From NCBI GenBank assembly GCA_026874595.1, contig CM049321.1, forward strand, positions 48,713,297 through 48,777,296: a stretch of DNA of 64,000 bases, written 5' to 3'. A program made the position numbers and the translations under genes. The number at the start of each line of letters is the position of its first letter. The first letter of the stretch is position 1. The notes beneath the pieces are model-generated. The model had not been told where the DNA came from and made no database searches. It was given only the letters and a program-made list of their open reading frames with translations. Source of the stretch: Sipunculus nudus (Eukaryota > Annelida > Sipuncula > Golfingiida > Sipunculidae). This document shows, piece after piece, positions 27,401 through 42,900 of this stretch.

Positions 27401-30400
27401 AAAAAAATAAAATGCAGGGATGTTTTATTAGGATAAAAGAATATTAAAATTACCGAAATGCTAGTGAAGGGATGCTTTATTAGGATAAAAGAAAATATAA
27501 CTTACTTTAAAATGAGTGCAGGGATGTTATAATAGGAGAAAAACAATATAAATTTACCGAAAAGGGATTGCAGGGGTGTTATATTAGAATAAGACTAAAT
27601 ATACATTACCGCGGTGAAAATGTAGGGATCTTAAATTAGGTTGGGACTAAACATAGATGGTCGAACAAAAGGTGTAGGGATGTTTTATAAGGACGAAAGA
27701 AAAATATGTTACCGAAAAGGGAGTGCTGGGATGTTTGTTAGGATTAAAGAAAATATAAATTCCCGGAAAGGGACTGCAGTATTGTTATATTAGGATAAAA
27801 GAAAATATAAGTTATAGAAAAAGGATTGCAGGGATTTTATACTAGGGTAAAAGAAATATACGTTACGAAGAGGGATTGTATGGATGGTTCCTTTGGAAGA
27901 TAAAAAAAATAAATAACTTAAAAAAAGAGTGCAGGAATGTTTTGTCAGGGGAAAAAAATAGAAGTTACCCATAAGGACGGGCAGGGGTGTTTTATTAGGA
28001 TACAAGAAAATAGTAGGTACCAAAAAGGGAGAGAGGGATGTTTTGTTTAGGATAAAGGAAAATCAAAATTTATCCAAAACGGAGTGCAGGGGTGTTTTAT
28101 TTAGGATTAAAGAAAATATAAATTCCCAACAATGGAGTGCAGTGATTCTATATCTAGAATAAGACTAAATATACATTACCGCGGTGAAAATGTAGGGATC
28201 TTAAATTCGGTTGGGACTAAACATAGATGGTCGAACAAAAGGTGTAGGGATGTTTTATAAGGACGAAAGAAAAATATGTTACCGAAAAGGGAGTGCTGGG
28301 ATGTTTGTTAGGATTAAAGAAAATATAAATTCCCGGAAAGGGACTGCAGTATTGTTATATTAGGATAAAAGAAAATATAAGTTATAGAAAAAGGATTGCA
28401 GGGATTTTATACTAGGGTAAAAGAAATATACGTTACGAAGAGGGATTGTATGGATGGTTCCTTTGGAAGATAAAAAAAATAAATAACTTAAAAAAAGAGT
28501 GCAGGAATGTTTTGTCAGGGGAAAAAAATAGAAGTTACCCATAAGGACGGGCAGGGGTGTTTTATTAGGATACAAGAAAATAGTAGGTACCAAAAAGGGC
28601 GAGAGGGATGTTTTGTTTAGGATAAAGGAAAATCAAAATTTATCCATAACGGAGTGCAGGGGTGTTTTATTTAGGATTAAAGAAAATATAAATTCCCAAC
28701 AATGGAGTGCAGTGATTCTATATCTAGAATAAGACTAAATATACATTACCGCGGTGAAAATGTAGGGATCTTAAATTCGGTTGGGACTAAACATAGATGG
28801 TCGAACAAAAGGTGTAGGGATGTTTTATAAGGACGAAAGAAAAATATGTTACCGAAAAGGGAGTGCTGGGATGTTTGTTAGGATTAAAGAAAATATAAAT
28901 TCCCGGAAAGGGACTGCAGTATTGTTATATTAGGATAAAAGAAAATATAAGTTATAGAAAAAGGATTGCAGGGATTTTATACTAGGGTAAAAGAAATATA
29001 CGTTACGAAGAGGGATTGTATGGATGGTTCCTTTGGAAGATAAAAAAAATAAATAACTTAAAAAAAGAGTGCAGGAATGTTTTGTCAGGGGAAAAAAATA
29101 GAAGTTACCCATAAGGACGGGCAGGGGTGTTTTATTAGGATACAAGAAAATAGTAGGTACCAAAAAGGGCGAGAGGGATGTTTTGTTTAGGATAAAGGAA
29201 AATCAAAATTTATCCAAAACGGAGTGCAGGGGTGTTTTATTTAGGATTAAAGAAAATATAAATTCCCAACAATGGAGTGCAGTGATTCTATATCTAGAAT
29301 AAGACTAAATATACATTACCGCGGTGAAAATGTAGGGATCTTAAATTCGGTTGGGACTAAACATAGATGGTCGAACAAAAGGTGTAGGGATGTTTTATAA
29401 GGACGAAAGAAAAATATGTTACCGAAAAGGGAGTGCTTGGATGTTTGTTAGGATTAAAGAAAATATAAATTCCCGGAAAGGGACTGCAGTATTGTTATAT
29501 TAGGATAAAAGAAAATATAAGTAATCGAAAAGGGATTGCAAGGATGTTATATTAGGATAAAAGAAAATATAAGTTACCGAAAAAGGAGTGTAGGAATGTT
29601 ATATTAGGATAAAATAAACCTTACATTATTGAAAGAGAGCTAGAGATGTTATAATAGGAAAATATTAATATAAATTATCGAATATGAGTGTAGCTATATT
29701 TTATTAGGATAAAAGAAACCATAAAGTGTCAAAATTGGGGTGTAGTGATGTTATAAAGGATAAGAGAAAATATAAATTATCCACAATGGAGTAGGAATGA
29801 ATGATAAATAATTGAAAAGGCAGCAGAAGACGTTATATGAGGAAAAGATAAATATCAATTATCGAAACATGAGTGTAGGGATGTTGTATTCATATAAGAG
29901 AAAACATTCATTATCCAAAAAGCAGTGCAGGGATGTACAAGGTAAGAGAAAACATAATTTCATTGAAAAGGGAGTGTAGGAATGTTATATTACGATAAGA
30001 TGAAATGTAATTATCATCTTAATGTTACTTTTCCGAGGTGTAATTTTTTTTTTAAGGCGGCATGACATTTGAAGCAATGATGTTTGAAACAATCATGCTA
30101 ATTTTGATTTTCGTCTTTCAAGAAGATAAAATAAAACAATTTTGGTACGATTTCCTATGTTATGTAGTGCTTTTACATGTTAAGCAAAAAACCCCGTTAT
30201 TTTCATGCTTTTACATAATCATATGACATTTAATTCAAACATACAAAGAAGTCAAAAATAAAATACCGCCCGCCCGCAGAGATTTCTGAAAAAAAGTGCC
30301 TGAGACCCATACCTTTTTATTTTTTTGCCTAACTTCTACCAATAACATTCTCGAGGAACAAAGGTATAAAGCGGGATGTTATACGATGACCTACCCGTTA

Positions 30401-33400
30401 GACATATCCACGTAGCTCGGGTTGAAATAAATTTGCGTAATATTGGCCCGTTGACGAGCACCTGGTTCAAAAGTATGACCCGCGAAAACACTTGCTGAGC
30501 TGAGGTTCGTCTCCAATCTAAACACAATAATTAGTATAAATTATATATCATACTTCCATTATCTATAATTAATCATATGTCATTAACTGACTGGTTCGTA
30601 TTCATGCCCATTGGTCTGAAAGTGCCAATAGCGACCCTTAAGGCTGCCCGAAGGCCAATAAGGAGTTGAGTCCCAACAAGTGACTTCATACCATTTTTAT
30701 GAAACAACTATTAATTCACCCAACTGTATACAGACACTCTATGTCCACACAGAACACAAGCAAAAATCTTAAAAATCGCACATGCAAAAAAATCGTACAC
30801 CCGCAACTTCACATGCGACCTGGTGTAAGTTATTTTTAAAATGGCTACCAAGATGGCCGCAAAGACGCTTAAATTGCCATAAATCATTTTGCAATCTTGC
30901 AAAAAAAAACAGGTTTCACAAATCAAACAATTTTGTTATCAACTTCTAGATTTTTGGGGTTAAAATCCATTGAAACCTATGAAAACATCTCTACGTCCTC
31001 ATCAAAATGGTGAATCCGAATTGGCGATCAAAATAACCACCAAGTCCCTAAGAATGGTTATTTATTACTGTTTTTTTATTTGTATCTTGGTAATATTATG
31101 CGTCTCGTTTAATAGTGGATAATAGTGTCCACGTTAGATATGCGCACTCGGGGCCACGATTTTGCGGACCAATTATTTATATAAGTAATTCATATAATAA
31201 TCGATGTAGTCTGTGTAGGTCATTATATCTGAGATGAGATCGAGAACATGTGGATATTAAAACTTTTTTTTTTTTCGAGTAAAAAGTTTATTTTAAAATT
31301 ACAAATATATAAGCATTCTGCAGCATTTAACTTGCTTCAGAATCAGAGCACATGAAATTCCATGACCTTCAACATAATTTGCACTAGGCAGAATTGGACT
31401 CACAAGAGGTGGTTATTGGATGTAGGCATAGAAATTCTTTCCCCCACCATACACTGGGACTTCTGAAAACACCAGCAGCTTAGGTAAAAATTTAAAGAGG
31501 ACGGTAATATGGTTGCTTTATATATGTCGGACAAGAATTGTTTCAAGGTAAATTACATGAACATATATATGATTATTTGTGGTCATTATAATAAGTAATA
31601 TTTTGTATTCATGTTTATTGCATCCTCGTCAGGCAATGCCTGTATCTGAGTTCACGTCTACTTTTCTACAGAATCGGCTAGCACTGGGCTGTGAAAATTC
31701 CAAATGAAATAAATAATAAACATGACGTATCACAAAACGCTGATCACATTATATTCCTTATACAGTAAAACAAAAGCACCGCCAGGGTTCATAACACCCC
31801 CACCATATGCATTGTGTAATTTGACATCATCAAATAATTCAGAAGAGAAACTAAATTGATAAATATTTATAATAGATTTTTTAGAAATCTATCATACTTT
31901 TGTAGTTCATCATTGCGTCACGAAATTTGGGTAACCTATGAACATCATTGATTTTGCAGGGAATCAAACTTTTGTGGGATATATTGGTTAATAATTTTGT
32001 TGAGTTTCATCCAAATTAATGTATTATATTCCAGGTAAGATAACACGGCAAACTAAAAAGAATTCCGTTGACCTCTGGCCTCATTACATATTCGTGGAGA
32101 ACTGAAAGCCGGGGAAAATATTTTGGTCAGTAGTTGTAATCAGTTTCGAGAATATCCATCAGGGCGACACTAAGAGTTATCGGACGAACGGAGGGTACAA
32201 TATGATATGATAAGGAGAGCAAATATAAAGACCTAGTAACCTCAACAACGTGTGTTCCTAGGGTTTTCCTAAGGTATCAACGAATAGAAAATTTGCACGT
32301 AAGGAGCAGGGGCCTCCACCAAGGCGGCACATTACCGCCATAAGTCATAGTCAAAAATGTTTGATAAAAACACGAGATAAAAATCGCTGAACGATATAGC
32401 ATACTGACACTGAGCACCACCAAGTTGCAAAATCTGAACAAGGTTGGCTATTACCCAATATTGAATTGTTAGAAATGCAGCATATCCTTGAAACAGTAAT
32501 GGACCCAGATGGTGGTCCGAATCTACCAAAAAATCAATCTTTTGTTTGTTTTCCAAAATTAATTTTGTTCCTTGTATCATTTCCAAGCGACCTAGAAAAA
32601 ATCATCAAAATCCGTCAATAATTCTTTGAGTGACGTTGCTAACAGACCTACAGACAAACAAAGAAAATATAACTCCTGCGTCGGTGAACATTAGCTTTGC
32701 TGATCTAGAAGGGGTTCTTATATCCTCGTTCACAGGTAACATGCTCGCCTTACTACCTCAATGTCATTTTATATAATCATAAATCTTTGGCCTAGTGTAT
32801 TTCTATGACATTGTGCAGCGTTGTGTCATGTCTGGATATGTTCAGACAACTATGCGTAAAACTTGAAGTTTTTCGGTAATGTATGAATGTCTTACAGTTT
32901 GCCACACGTGGCGCTGGTGATAACCCATTTAGGATGTATAATGGCCCCGGCACATTCAGTCTGTGTTAGCCGAATCCCTACCTGTGAAAGAAAATATTCC
33001 ATGGTTATGTCATGACAAACATTTCAAAAACATTAAATTCTTAGTCATAAAGTTATATTTCCTATGTATATTTCAAAGGATTTATCAATCTTTATTCACC
33101 ATATCTATGTGTATATCGTTTTCGTACTAACTTTGTCTAAAATTTGTATTGTCTCTGAATTCAAACATTTTTGTCAAATTTTTCATTTCTCTAGCGGAGG
33201 GAGCGCAAACAACGGTCTGCCAGTCTACGTGTGACCCGGTCTGTTGGATGCCGCTCCTGGTGATTGAAATATTACATTTCAGCTGCTTGAGCCAAAATTA
33301 GTGTAACACTTGCGCACCGCTGGCTTAAATAGTCGCGCAGACTCATTAAGACAGGCATCCAACACACGGGGTCACAACAGGTGCTAAATAAGCAGTGAAG

Positions 33401-36400
33401 TAAGATGCCTGTGGCTCTGTATAAATTACGGAGCCACAACTTGGTCTATGATGTTACGAGTGGCATCTTCACTTGATGCATCCTACCTCTCAGCGATTAG
33501 AGGTACATGAAAATCTCCCCTCACGACCGCATCAGTCAAAACTACTTTTTCAAAGTCACAATTTCTTTTTCCTCTTCTTCTTTTTCTTTCTCTTTATATC
33601 AGACCTCGCTTAGATGACCGTTTTATCGAGGACCCGCTGGTGGACGTAATTTCTAGGTTACACTAGATTAACTTGATATCGGGCTATTTGTTATGAAACA
33701 ACTGCATTATCACATTTTTCCATAAAAACAGCTTGCTGACATGTGTACGATGATGTTCTGTGGATTTTTACATACTTTGGTTTAAATTTTTTTATCAGAA
33801 TTATAAATCAGCTGTTTACTTATTTAGCATACACTTTATCCGTATTTACAAATCACTAAAATTTATAAGTCGATGATTCAATTTGATGGAACTTTCGGGT
33901 TACCTCTGGTAACACATTTTACAGTACTGGTAAAAGACTGTTTCTATAGCTACCGTATAATTCCATGTATAATTTATAATCGACTACCTTATTCCATGTA
34001 TGGTTCCACAACCACTCTCAAATTCTACGTTTGGTGTCACAGCTACTGTCTAATTCTATTTATTTTTTTCCACAGCGGTGCCCTCATTCTACATATGATT
34101 CCTAAGCTCCTCCCTAATTCTATGTATTTGTCCACATCTACTCCCTTATTCCACGTATGATTACATAGGAACTCCCTAATTCTATTTATGGTTCATTAGG
34201 TGATCCGAAATTTTACGTATGGTTCGAAAGTTTCCCCAACAGTCAGCGTATGGTTCCAAAGCTGCGCCCTAATTCCATGTATGGTTCCACAACTACTCCC
34301 TAATTTTACGTATGGCTACACAGGAGCTCCCTTATTCAATGTATGTTTAAAAAGATACAAATTATACGTATAGTTTTACAACTATTCTAATTCTATGTAT
34401 CTTTCCAAAGTAGCCCCCTATTTCACGTATTTTTCCACAGCTACCCCCTAAACCTACAGGTACTCCCTGAGTCCACGTATGATTCCACAGCTCCTCCCTA
34501 ATTCTATGTACGTGTTGATATTTACTCCCTAACTACACGGGAACTCTAAATTATGTATCTTTCTGCGGCGGCTCCCTTATTCCACGTATGGATCCACAGC
34601 TCCTCCCTAATTCTATGTAACTGTTGTTATTTGCCCCCTGACTACACGGGAACTTTAATTTTATGTATCTTTCTGCGGCGGCTCCCTTATTCCACGTATG
34701 ATTCCACAGCTCCTCCCTCATTCTATGTAAGTGTTGATATTTGCCCCCTGACTACACGGGAACTCTAATTTTATGTATTTTTCTGCGGCGGCTCCCTTAT
34801 TCCACGTATGATTCCACAGCTCCTCCCTCATTCTATGTAAGTGTTGATATTTGCCCCCTGACTACATGTGAACTCTAATTTTATGTATCTTTCTGCGGCG
34901 GCTCCCTTATTCCACGTATGATTCCACAGCTCCTCCCTCATTCTATGTAAGTGTTGATATTTGCCCCCTGACTACACGGGAACTCTAATTTTATGTATTT
35001 TTCTGCGGCGGCTCCCTTATTCCACGTATGATTCCACAGCTCCTCCCTCATTCTATGCAAGTGTTGATATTTGCCCCCTGACTACACGTGAACTCTAATT
35101 TTATGTATCTTTCTGCGGCGACTCCCTTATTCCACGTAGGATTCCACAGCTCCTCCCTAATTCTATGTAAGTGTTGATATTTGCCCCCTGCCTACACGGG
35201 AACTCTAATTTTATGTATCTTTCTGCGGCGGCTCCCTTATTCCACGTATGATTCCACAGCTCCTCCCTAATTCTATGTAAGTGTTGATATTTGCCCCCTG
35301 ACTACACGGGAACTCTAATTTTATGTATCTTTCTGCGGCGGCTCCCTTATTCCACGTATGGATCCACAGCTTCCCCTTAAATGTACGGTGTCTATCCACA
35401 ATTACTTCCTCATTCTGCGTATGTTTCCAAGGCTATTCCCAAAATCCATATATGATTGTTAAGCTGCTTAAGCTACTAAGCTATTTTTTTTTTTATTTTT
35501 TCTTTTTCTTTGCTTTTGATTGTCCAGCTACTTTCTAATTCTATGTATGGATCCACAGGTACTCCGCAATATCACGTATGATTCCACAGATACTCGCTGA
35601 CTCAAGATACATTAGTTACAGTTATTCTGCTTTTTGCTGTGGCCACAGGTCATTTTCCTGTTATTACTGAACTGCACCTACTTTATTGGGGATTATTTAC
35701 CTCTGTAAGCTGGTAAAGTAAGTCTGTCTGCCTTTATATAACCATTGGTTGATCCCATATCTGACGTCTTTTAACTCAAAATATGTAACTAGGACCCCCG
35801 ATTCGACCACACATAGGCTGTTCTTTTATGTGTGAATCTACGTGTTTGAAAATTAAATAATCCCAACACTATCTACAAGGACATCTGTCAGGCAAACCGA
35901 TGTTTTGCAAAGGGCATTTTGATACTTATGACCTCAGCTTCCGCACACATGCAACTCACCACCTTGGTTTCTGTTTCTTATCAACATTACTACATGTACT
36001 GTTTTACTAACATACTCTCTTCTATAGTCCGCTCGACCAACCTGTGTCCAAATGTTTTTGGAGATAATTGTTTTAACATGTTTATACTATTCAATAATTT
36101 CCTAGAAAACTACATATGGATGTGAAACCATACTAAAGAAATTAAGAATTTTACAATAAATCTCGAGTTAATGTTTCACAGATTTTGGGTCACTCCACAA
36201 TGATCTGACAGATCAGATATGGCCCTGTATGAGTAGCCAATGTTTTCTTCAGGTGGTTATATTTAGAGGGCCTTAGCATGATATCTTCCATTCAGCAGGT
36301 GTCTATTGAAAAAAAAATTCAATTCTTAGGTAAAAAAATAAAAGATATGGTTCTCAGGCACTTTTTTTCAGAAATCTCTGCGGGCGGGCGGTATTTTATT

Positions 36401-36877
36401 TTAGACCTTTTTTGTATGTTTTAATAAAAATGTCATATGATCAGGGAAAGCATGAAAATAATATTTTTTTTCTTTTGCTAAAGGGGTAATAGCACTACAT
36501 AACAAAAGAAATCGTATCAAAATTGTATTATTTTACCTTCTTAAAAGACGAAAATCAAAATAAAATTGTTTGATGCGGGGGGGGGGGGGGGGGTAAAATT
36601 GACGCAGGCGGGGTCTGAGAAACAAAATCTTATTTTTTTTCTTACTGCACTTTCTAACTTTTTGATGATCTTGGAATTGTAAAAAAAACAAGAACAGTTG
36701 TAATAAACACCAACCTACCACCCAGGGAATATGTTCTCGATTGAAAACATACTTTCCACCACTTATAAAGTTGGTACCACCTCCCATTAATCCACAACCT
36801 ACAGTCAACAAAAGAAAAACCTCTGCAATATTGAATGTTATGCATTAATGAACCCACAATAATTATATCATTCTCAC

Positions 36878-36923
<46 letters not shown>

Positions 36924-39900
36924 GAACCCACAATTAATTTACCCTCTCTCCAATATATATGTGTGTGTGTCATAGAAAACATTGAAATCCGAGCGGATTT
37001 CAAATCTGAACAAATGAGGTTGCAATTGCATCCATGGCGAGTTTAAAATTTTCCTGAGCGGGATTGAAACGATGGTCTGATGGTATTTCATTATATAATA
37101 AGCATTGTAAATTACGTATGAGGAAGTTTATAGTAAGGCACTTACAAAGCTACTATAGGTATGGTATATGGCAATTTTACATGGAATATTTCTGATACCT
37201 TGCCAGCTTTATATAGAGTAACTATAATTATGATATATAGGGTAGTTTTAGCAATATTTTTTATTTATTTGATGTCTTACACATCAGGATAAATTGCATG
37301 CTTCATTTTACCCATGCCTCCATGATTCGGTTAATATCTTTAGTCTCTTGTCTACTGCCCGTGTTGCAATTGTGTATATAGTTGTATTCGAGAACGAAAT
37401 GCAAATGCTCCTTCGATCTCACAGTATTATTGTTACGTCTGTCATGTATATACAGTTGCTTGTGCATCAATTAAAGCAAATCAAACATAAAAGCATTTTA
37501 TGATCCCTATTGACATTTTGCATCCGTCTAACATGACATGATCATAGAATTTACATATACGTAATACATTTATTTATTGACTTTTAGGTGAATTAAAAAT
37601 ATAACCCTAAACTTAATTGAATTTTCAATTATTAAATTTAAAAAATGTTTACTTGAAATTACGTAAGAAAATATTCAAAACTACAAAAACATGGCAGTAG
37701 TGTTGTACCAGAGTCTGTTTTGTGAAAAGTGAGAGTTAGACTATGATTACGAGAGCTGACGGACGGAGAGGTCCAGGGACGTCCACATGGGGGCGTGAGG
37801 CATAAATATTTCATTTTTTTCAGAAAATCATTTTAAATATTGAAATTACGAATAATTATAAATTAATTTGAAATATGCATTTACATGAAATTTTGAATAA
37901 TAATAATGATAACAATCATACACATTTTTAATATATAAATTTATGTATATATGTAAATAGATAATTTGCTGTGACCGAGTTGCTGCTTGAAAACAGGGTT
38001 CAGACCATTCTAGAGCGTTCACACGACACTTTAGCAAAGAGGATAACAAGATTAGCATTCTAAACGATTTGAAACCACCGCCTGAGCATGAATCAAATCG
38101 TTTTGGCCAAAAAGGATGAAAAAAGCTTTGGATTGTCGCGTTAACACTCAAATGCGCATCGAACGGCCTGAAACTGGTTTGCATTTGCCGTGCGAACAAT
38201 GGTCAAATATACCCATTGAGTCAGGTTTGTCTCGGCAGTTGCATATCTTTTGGTTTCGTTTTGTAGCCTTTGTGATAATATTCTTGTGTTTTTGGCCTTG
38301 GGTGTATACTTTAACTGGAGAAATTGATAATTCAGTACTGTTTTGTTTATTTAAGGATGCCTAACCCCCCTCCGCTGAATCGTCAATCCAACCCTTAAAG
38401 ATAAATCGATGCCAATGGGGAGAGTGTAGCCACAGAAATTTACTGCTCAAATACAAAGAATTCGAGATAAATAGTTAGGCAATCAAGGTGAGCATGTGGG
38501 ATAGAAGACATCACTCACCATAACAATCGTCGGGGGAACCTTCGTCTCGTGGACCGGCTCCTGCTTTATACCCTTCAAATGCAGTCACTAGTTCAGTCAT
38601 GTTTTTTCCCTGATATTTCTTAAAATTCTGAAAGATAAAGAAAAACTTAAGTTCCCTCTAGCTGGGTTTGTACATTCGGCTGATTTGTTTTAAACGTAGT
38701 TTAGAATCTCTAATATTTAGGGAGTATCAATATTTCTCTGATTTCATTAGCCTGTTCATTCTTCTTGTTTATAAATATATGGCCAACCGGCAAAGCAACT
38801 TGAAAAAAAATGGATATCTAAGTCTTTTCTCTTAATAATGCTGGCCAAACAGAACATTAAAAGAACATATTTGTAAAATTGCATTTTCAAACTGATTTTT
38901 ACACCATGCTCCTAGTTGCTATAGTTACCTTGTCCGTGCATTTCATTATTTGATAAACCTGGGCAATAGTATTTATATTACACCAATTTGTAAATATGAT
39001 TCACAAGGATATAAATCCCTTTACTTTTGTTCATATTCTGAATCTTAAAAGATGTCACATATAACAATTCCGGACAAAATTAGATTTACTGCCTTCGCTA
39101 GGGGGTATGCGTTCATTGTACTGAGTGTGTGTTTGTTCACAAAAAGTCACGCACTCATTTATTAAATCCAATGAACATTCAGGGCATCTAGGGAATGGAC
39201 CATAGAAGAATCAATAAGATTTTGGTGTGGTTCGGCTTACGATCTAGGAAGGACTTTCAGAAGTAATCGCAAATACAGTCACATATGCATGATTGAACAT
39301 GGGAATATTGGCAGAATAAATCAATGATTGTAAAGAAACTTTAACACCAATAAAACGGAGAATATGGGATCAATAAAGTAATGAAAACACGGGGTGCGGA
39401 ATACCCAACGTAAAGGATCGCCAGGCGGAGGCCTGCTTTCCTGAAAATGCATTTTAATTCTTGAATGTCTTCAACTGGAAAACATTTCCTTGTCTGTGCA
39501 GCCCGACTGCTTAATATATAACTCTCGGACGAATTATGGTGTTTATCTATAATCAAAAATCACTCATATAATTAAGGCTACACGTTCGTTTTCTTAACGT
39601 CCGCTTATCAAACTTTTTCTAAGTGTTTTGTAAAGCACAGAATGCAGTTCTGTCTGAACTGATATTGAACCACAGATATATTCTTTGCAAATATTGTTTC
39701 ATTTGAATCTGTGACCATGAAAACTTGAGTCTAGATTCGATGTTCGATCAGTTATCATGATTAATTCTGGAGATATGGAATATGGTAGATTTTTCATCAA
39801 TGGCGACCCTAATTTGCATAAATAAATTTAAATGCGAATTGTATCGTAAATATTGTATTACTTGAATCATTAACCACGAAAACCTATGTCTAGACATCAA

Positions 39901-42900
39901 ATATAGTAGAATTTTCATCAATTTTGGCCCTCATTTGCATATTGAAATGTAATATACGAAATTAATTGTCGTTAATATTGTTTAATTAACATCTTTGGCC
40001 GTGAAAATCTATGTCTAGACACAAAGTTCGACCAGGTATCTTGTTTAGTTCTGAAAACATATAAAAGGTAGCCTTTTCATCAGTGGCAGTCCTAAACTGC
40101 ATATTTAAATATTAAAAAAAAACCCAAATAAATCGTTGTTATTAATGTGTCATTTGATTTTTTTTTTTTGCCATGGACACCTAGACACAGTGTTGAACTA
40201 GTTCTCATGGTTGGTACTGGAGATATCGAAAAAAATCGAATAACTGTAACAAAAAATGCCGATGGTCGTCGTCAGGACAGCCAATCTTAAAACATCAAAA
40301 GACCCCTTCCATCACAAATCCATCACAAAATTGTACTATAGACAATTCTTATATTCGCTATGGAATATATAAAGGCCACAACTTGTCTTTACATGGTATT
40401 TTTTTAATGTTGTATTTTCAAAAACTATAAGTGAAACAGCTTGTTGCAGCAACGCACAAAACAAGTTTATGCCGGCATTGATAAACACATGGATAAACGG
40501 AAGAAAGACTAAGCATAAAACGACTGTACCAACCTTTCCTAATGAAGGAGATTTTAGCCCTGAGGTAAAACACCCGGCGTCAGCCCAGAGTCCGAACAAA
40601 CACTCCGCCGTGTACGGACCATTTTCACCCGAGCTTTCACAACCTGTAATTCAGAGAGAAAGTTAATAAAAAATTTGCGCAGACCTCCGCCAAGGTAGCT
40701 CATTATCTCCATATGGCATTTTCAGAGATGCAGTATTTTTTTCTTTTTTTTTTTTAAATGCTGGATTCAGATGCACATTGAATGCTAGTACACTCAGGAG
40801 ATACATGTGCTCCCACCTGATATGAGATCAGTAAAAAAGGCAGCTCATTACTCCCATATGACATCGTCAGAAATATAACATTTAAGCAACTGTTTCTTGA
40901 ATCATTGACGAGCTTTCCTGAAAATTTCATCAAAATCCGCCCATAGCACTATAAGAACTGTAGCTAACAGACAGAGAGACAAACAGACAAAACAACGCGA
41001 GCATAAACATAAACCCTGCTTGGTAGAAGTGATAAATATTAGTTTGGTCGAGGCTCCAATCTCTCTCAGAGTAAAATCTACATATGTTAATGTTTTCAAA
41101 GACCGTGATTCCTCGACCCGACCTGGTGTCTATTCCAGGAACACTTAAGGCCAGCAAGTTTTTGAACTAAAATCACAACTGTCAATCAAATCCAACGATA
41201 AAAATGTAACCAATACACTCATTCGGGGGGCGTCAATAATAGGGGGATGAGGGGTATATATCCCCCTATTTTTAACCAGGGGGATGGTCAATGTAATCAT
41301 GACCCCCCCCTCCCCTTCCCCTACTATTCAGAGAGTACTATTTATATATTGCGAATGAAATATATTAATAATATAATTATAGACTTTGGTTCCATATATG
41401 TGTTTTCTGTGTTATATTATTGTATATACTCTAAATATAAAACTTATGTGTTTAATTATATATATATATATATATATATTTTTGAAATTTGTCATACAGA
41501 TGGTATAAAGGTAGGTGTGTGTGTGTTATCTATCCCCCCCCCCCCCCCGGAACTAAAAGTAACGCCACTGCACTATTTGCACGTCTTCAAAACAAAACAA
41601 ACGGGGCAGAATCGTTGGCAAGATTCTCGATGCCTTTCCGGCAATACTAAACGTGTGGAACATGTGTATGTGAGAACGGTCAATTGCTTTATTCATTATT
41701 CATGAAACAGACGCGAGAGAGGGTCGCGGAATCAAGGTTTTGGAAAGCAAAGCCAAAACATCGGTAGCATAAAGATGTATGACTTTTAATCGGCGGGTAG
41801 TGGGGGGAAAACCGTTTTAGTGCCCTGGAAGCAAGATCCAGTTTCTCCTTGGAAACCAGAACTTAGTTCACTGTGTCTTATTTTGTGTGCCACGGGGGAA
41901 ACATAATACGATCACTGTGAATATATCACAAATCATGACAGTTGGATCAGAACGTATGGGTTGATTGCTCATCCAGAACCCGCAGGTGCGAGAGACACCG
42001 GGCCTGGGTGTCACCAGGATTAAAAAAAATAATATAACAGAAAGCGAGTACTACTGGCCTGTCACGTGGTCCGACACTGGAATGGAACTCTGCATATGTT
42101 CATACAAAGATTAAGAATAAGATAAGAGAGCATAAAAAATGGAGGCGGTCATCTCCACCAAAAGAAAAATCTTTTTAAAAAAAAATCCTGCTAGGTCAGT
42201 GTAATGCAAACCATTCAAATAACGGATTACATCCAATTTTTTTCAAGTATTTTTATAATCCACCTCAATTATTTACTCACCTCCAGTTATGTTGAAACAC
42301 ATTGTCATGTATTCTGTCCCGGCATCAGGCCCAGTCTTCACGGTCCATCCTCTCATGGCCCTCTTCCTGACCTTGCTCATTTCCTTTTTCATATCATGTA
42401 TCGTCATATTACGCCATTCCTCTGTCTTGGCCTATCAAATGATATTTGTTTTATTTTCTTTACTTCATTAATTTAGGCTTTTCTGCAGTATTGGGCAATA
42501 AAAACGTTTGTGAAATAGCTTTTCACTTGAGGGCATTTAAAAATATTTTGTACAAACGCAATTTAACATATAGTGTGGCAGTAGAAAATGGGGACCCGTT
42601 GGGTCCTGTTGCAGCGGATTGGGTGCCCAGAACTCCAGAATCTTCAGACCGGGAGAGAACTAGACTCATTGTTCTCAATTGAGTCACAGAAGGCGCCTCT
42701 TTCTCCGCATTTTTCAGTGTGGTCTGAGGTGTGCTGGAAAAATACTGGCAGGTATATGCAATAAAGCTTTATTTTCAATGATAATATTTAGCAAAAATCA
42801 GCAGTATTGGGCAATAAAAACGTTTGTGAAATAGCTTTTCACTTGAGGGCATTTAAAAATATTTTGTACAAACGCAATTTAACATATAGTGTGACAGTAG

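Noticed and set aside
27790-29163. Three identical 77-codon minus-strand frames 570 bp apart
   Set aside because: They are copies of one frame in the higher-order minisatellite; composition and position show no gene.
34553-35538. Repeated short frames in the 110-bp array (SAAAPLFHV type)
   Set aside because: By-products of the tandem repeat; no start, splice or domain support.
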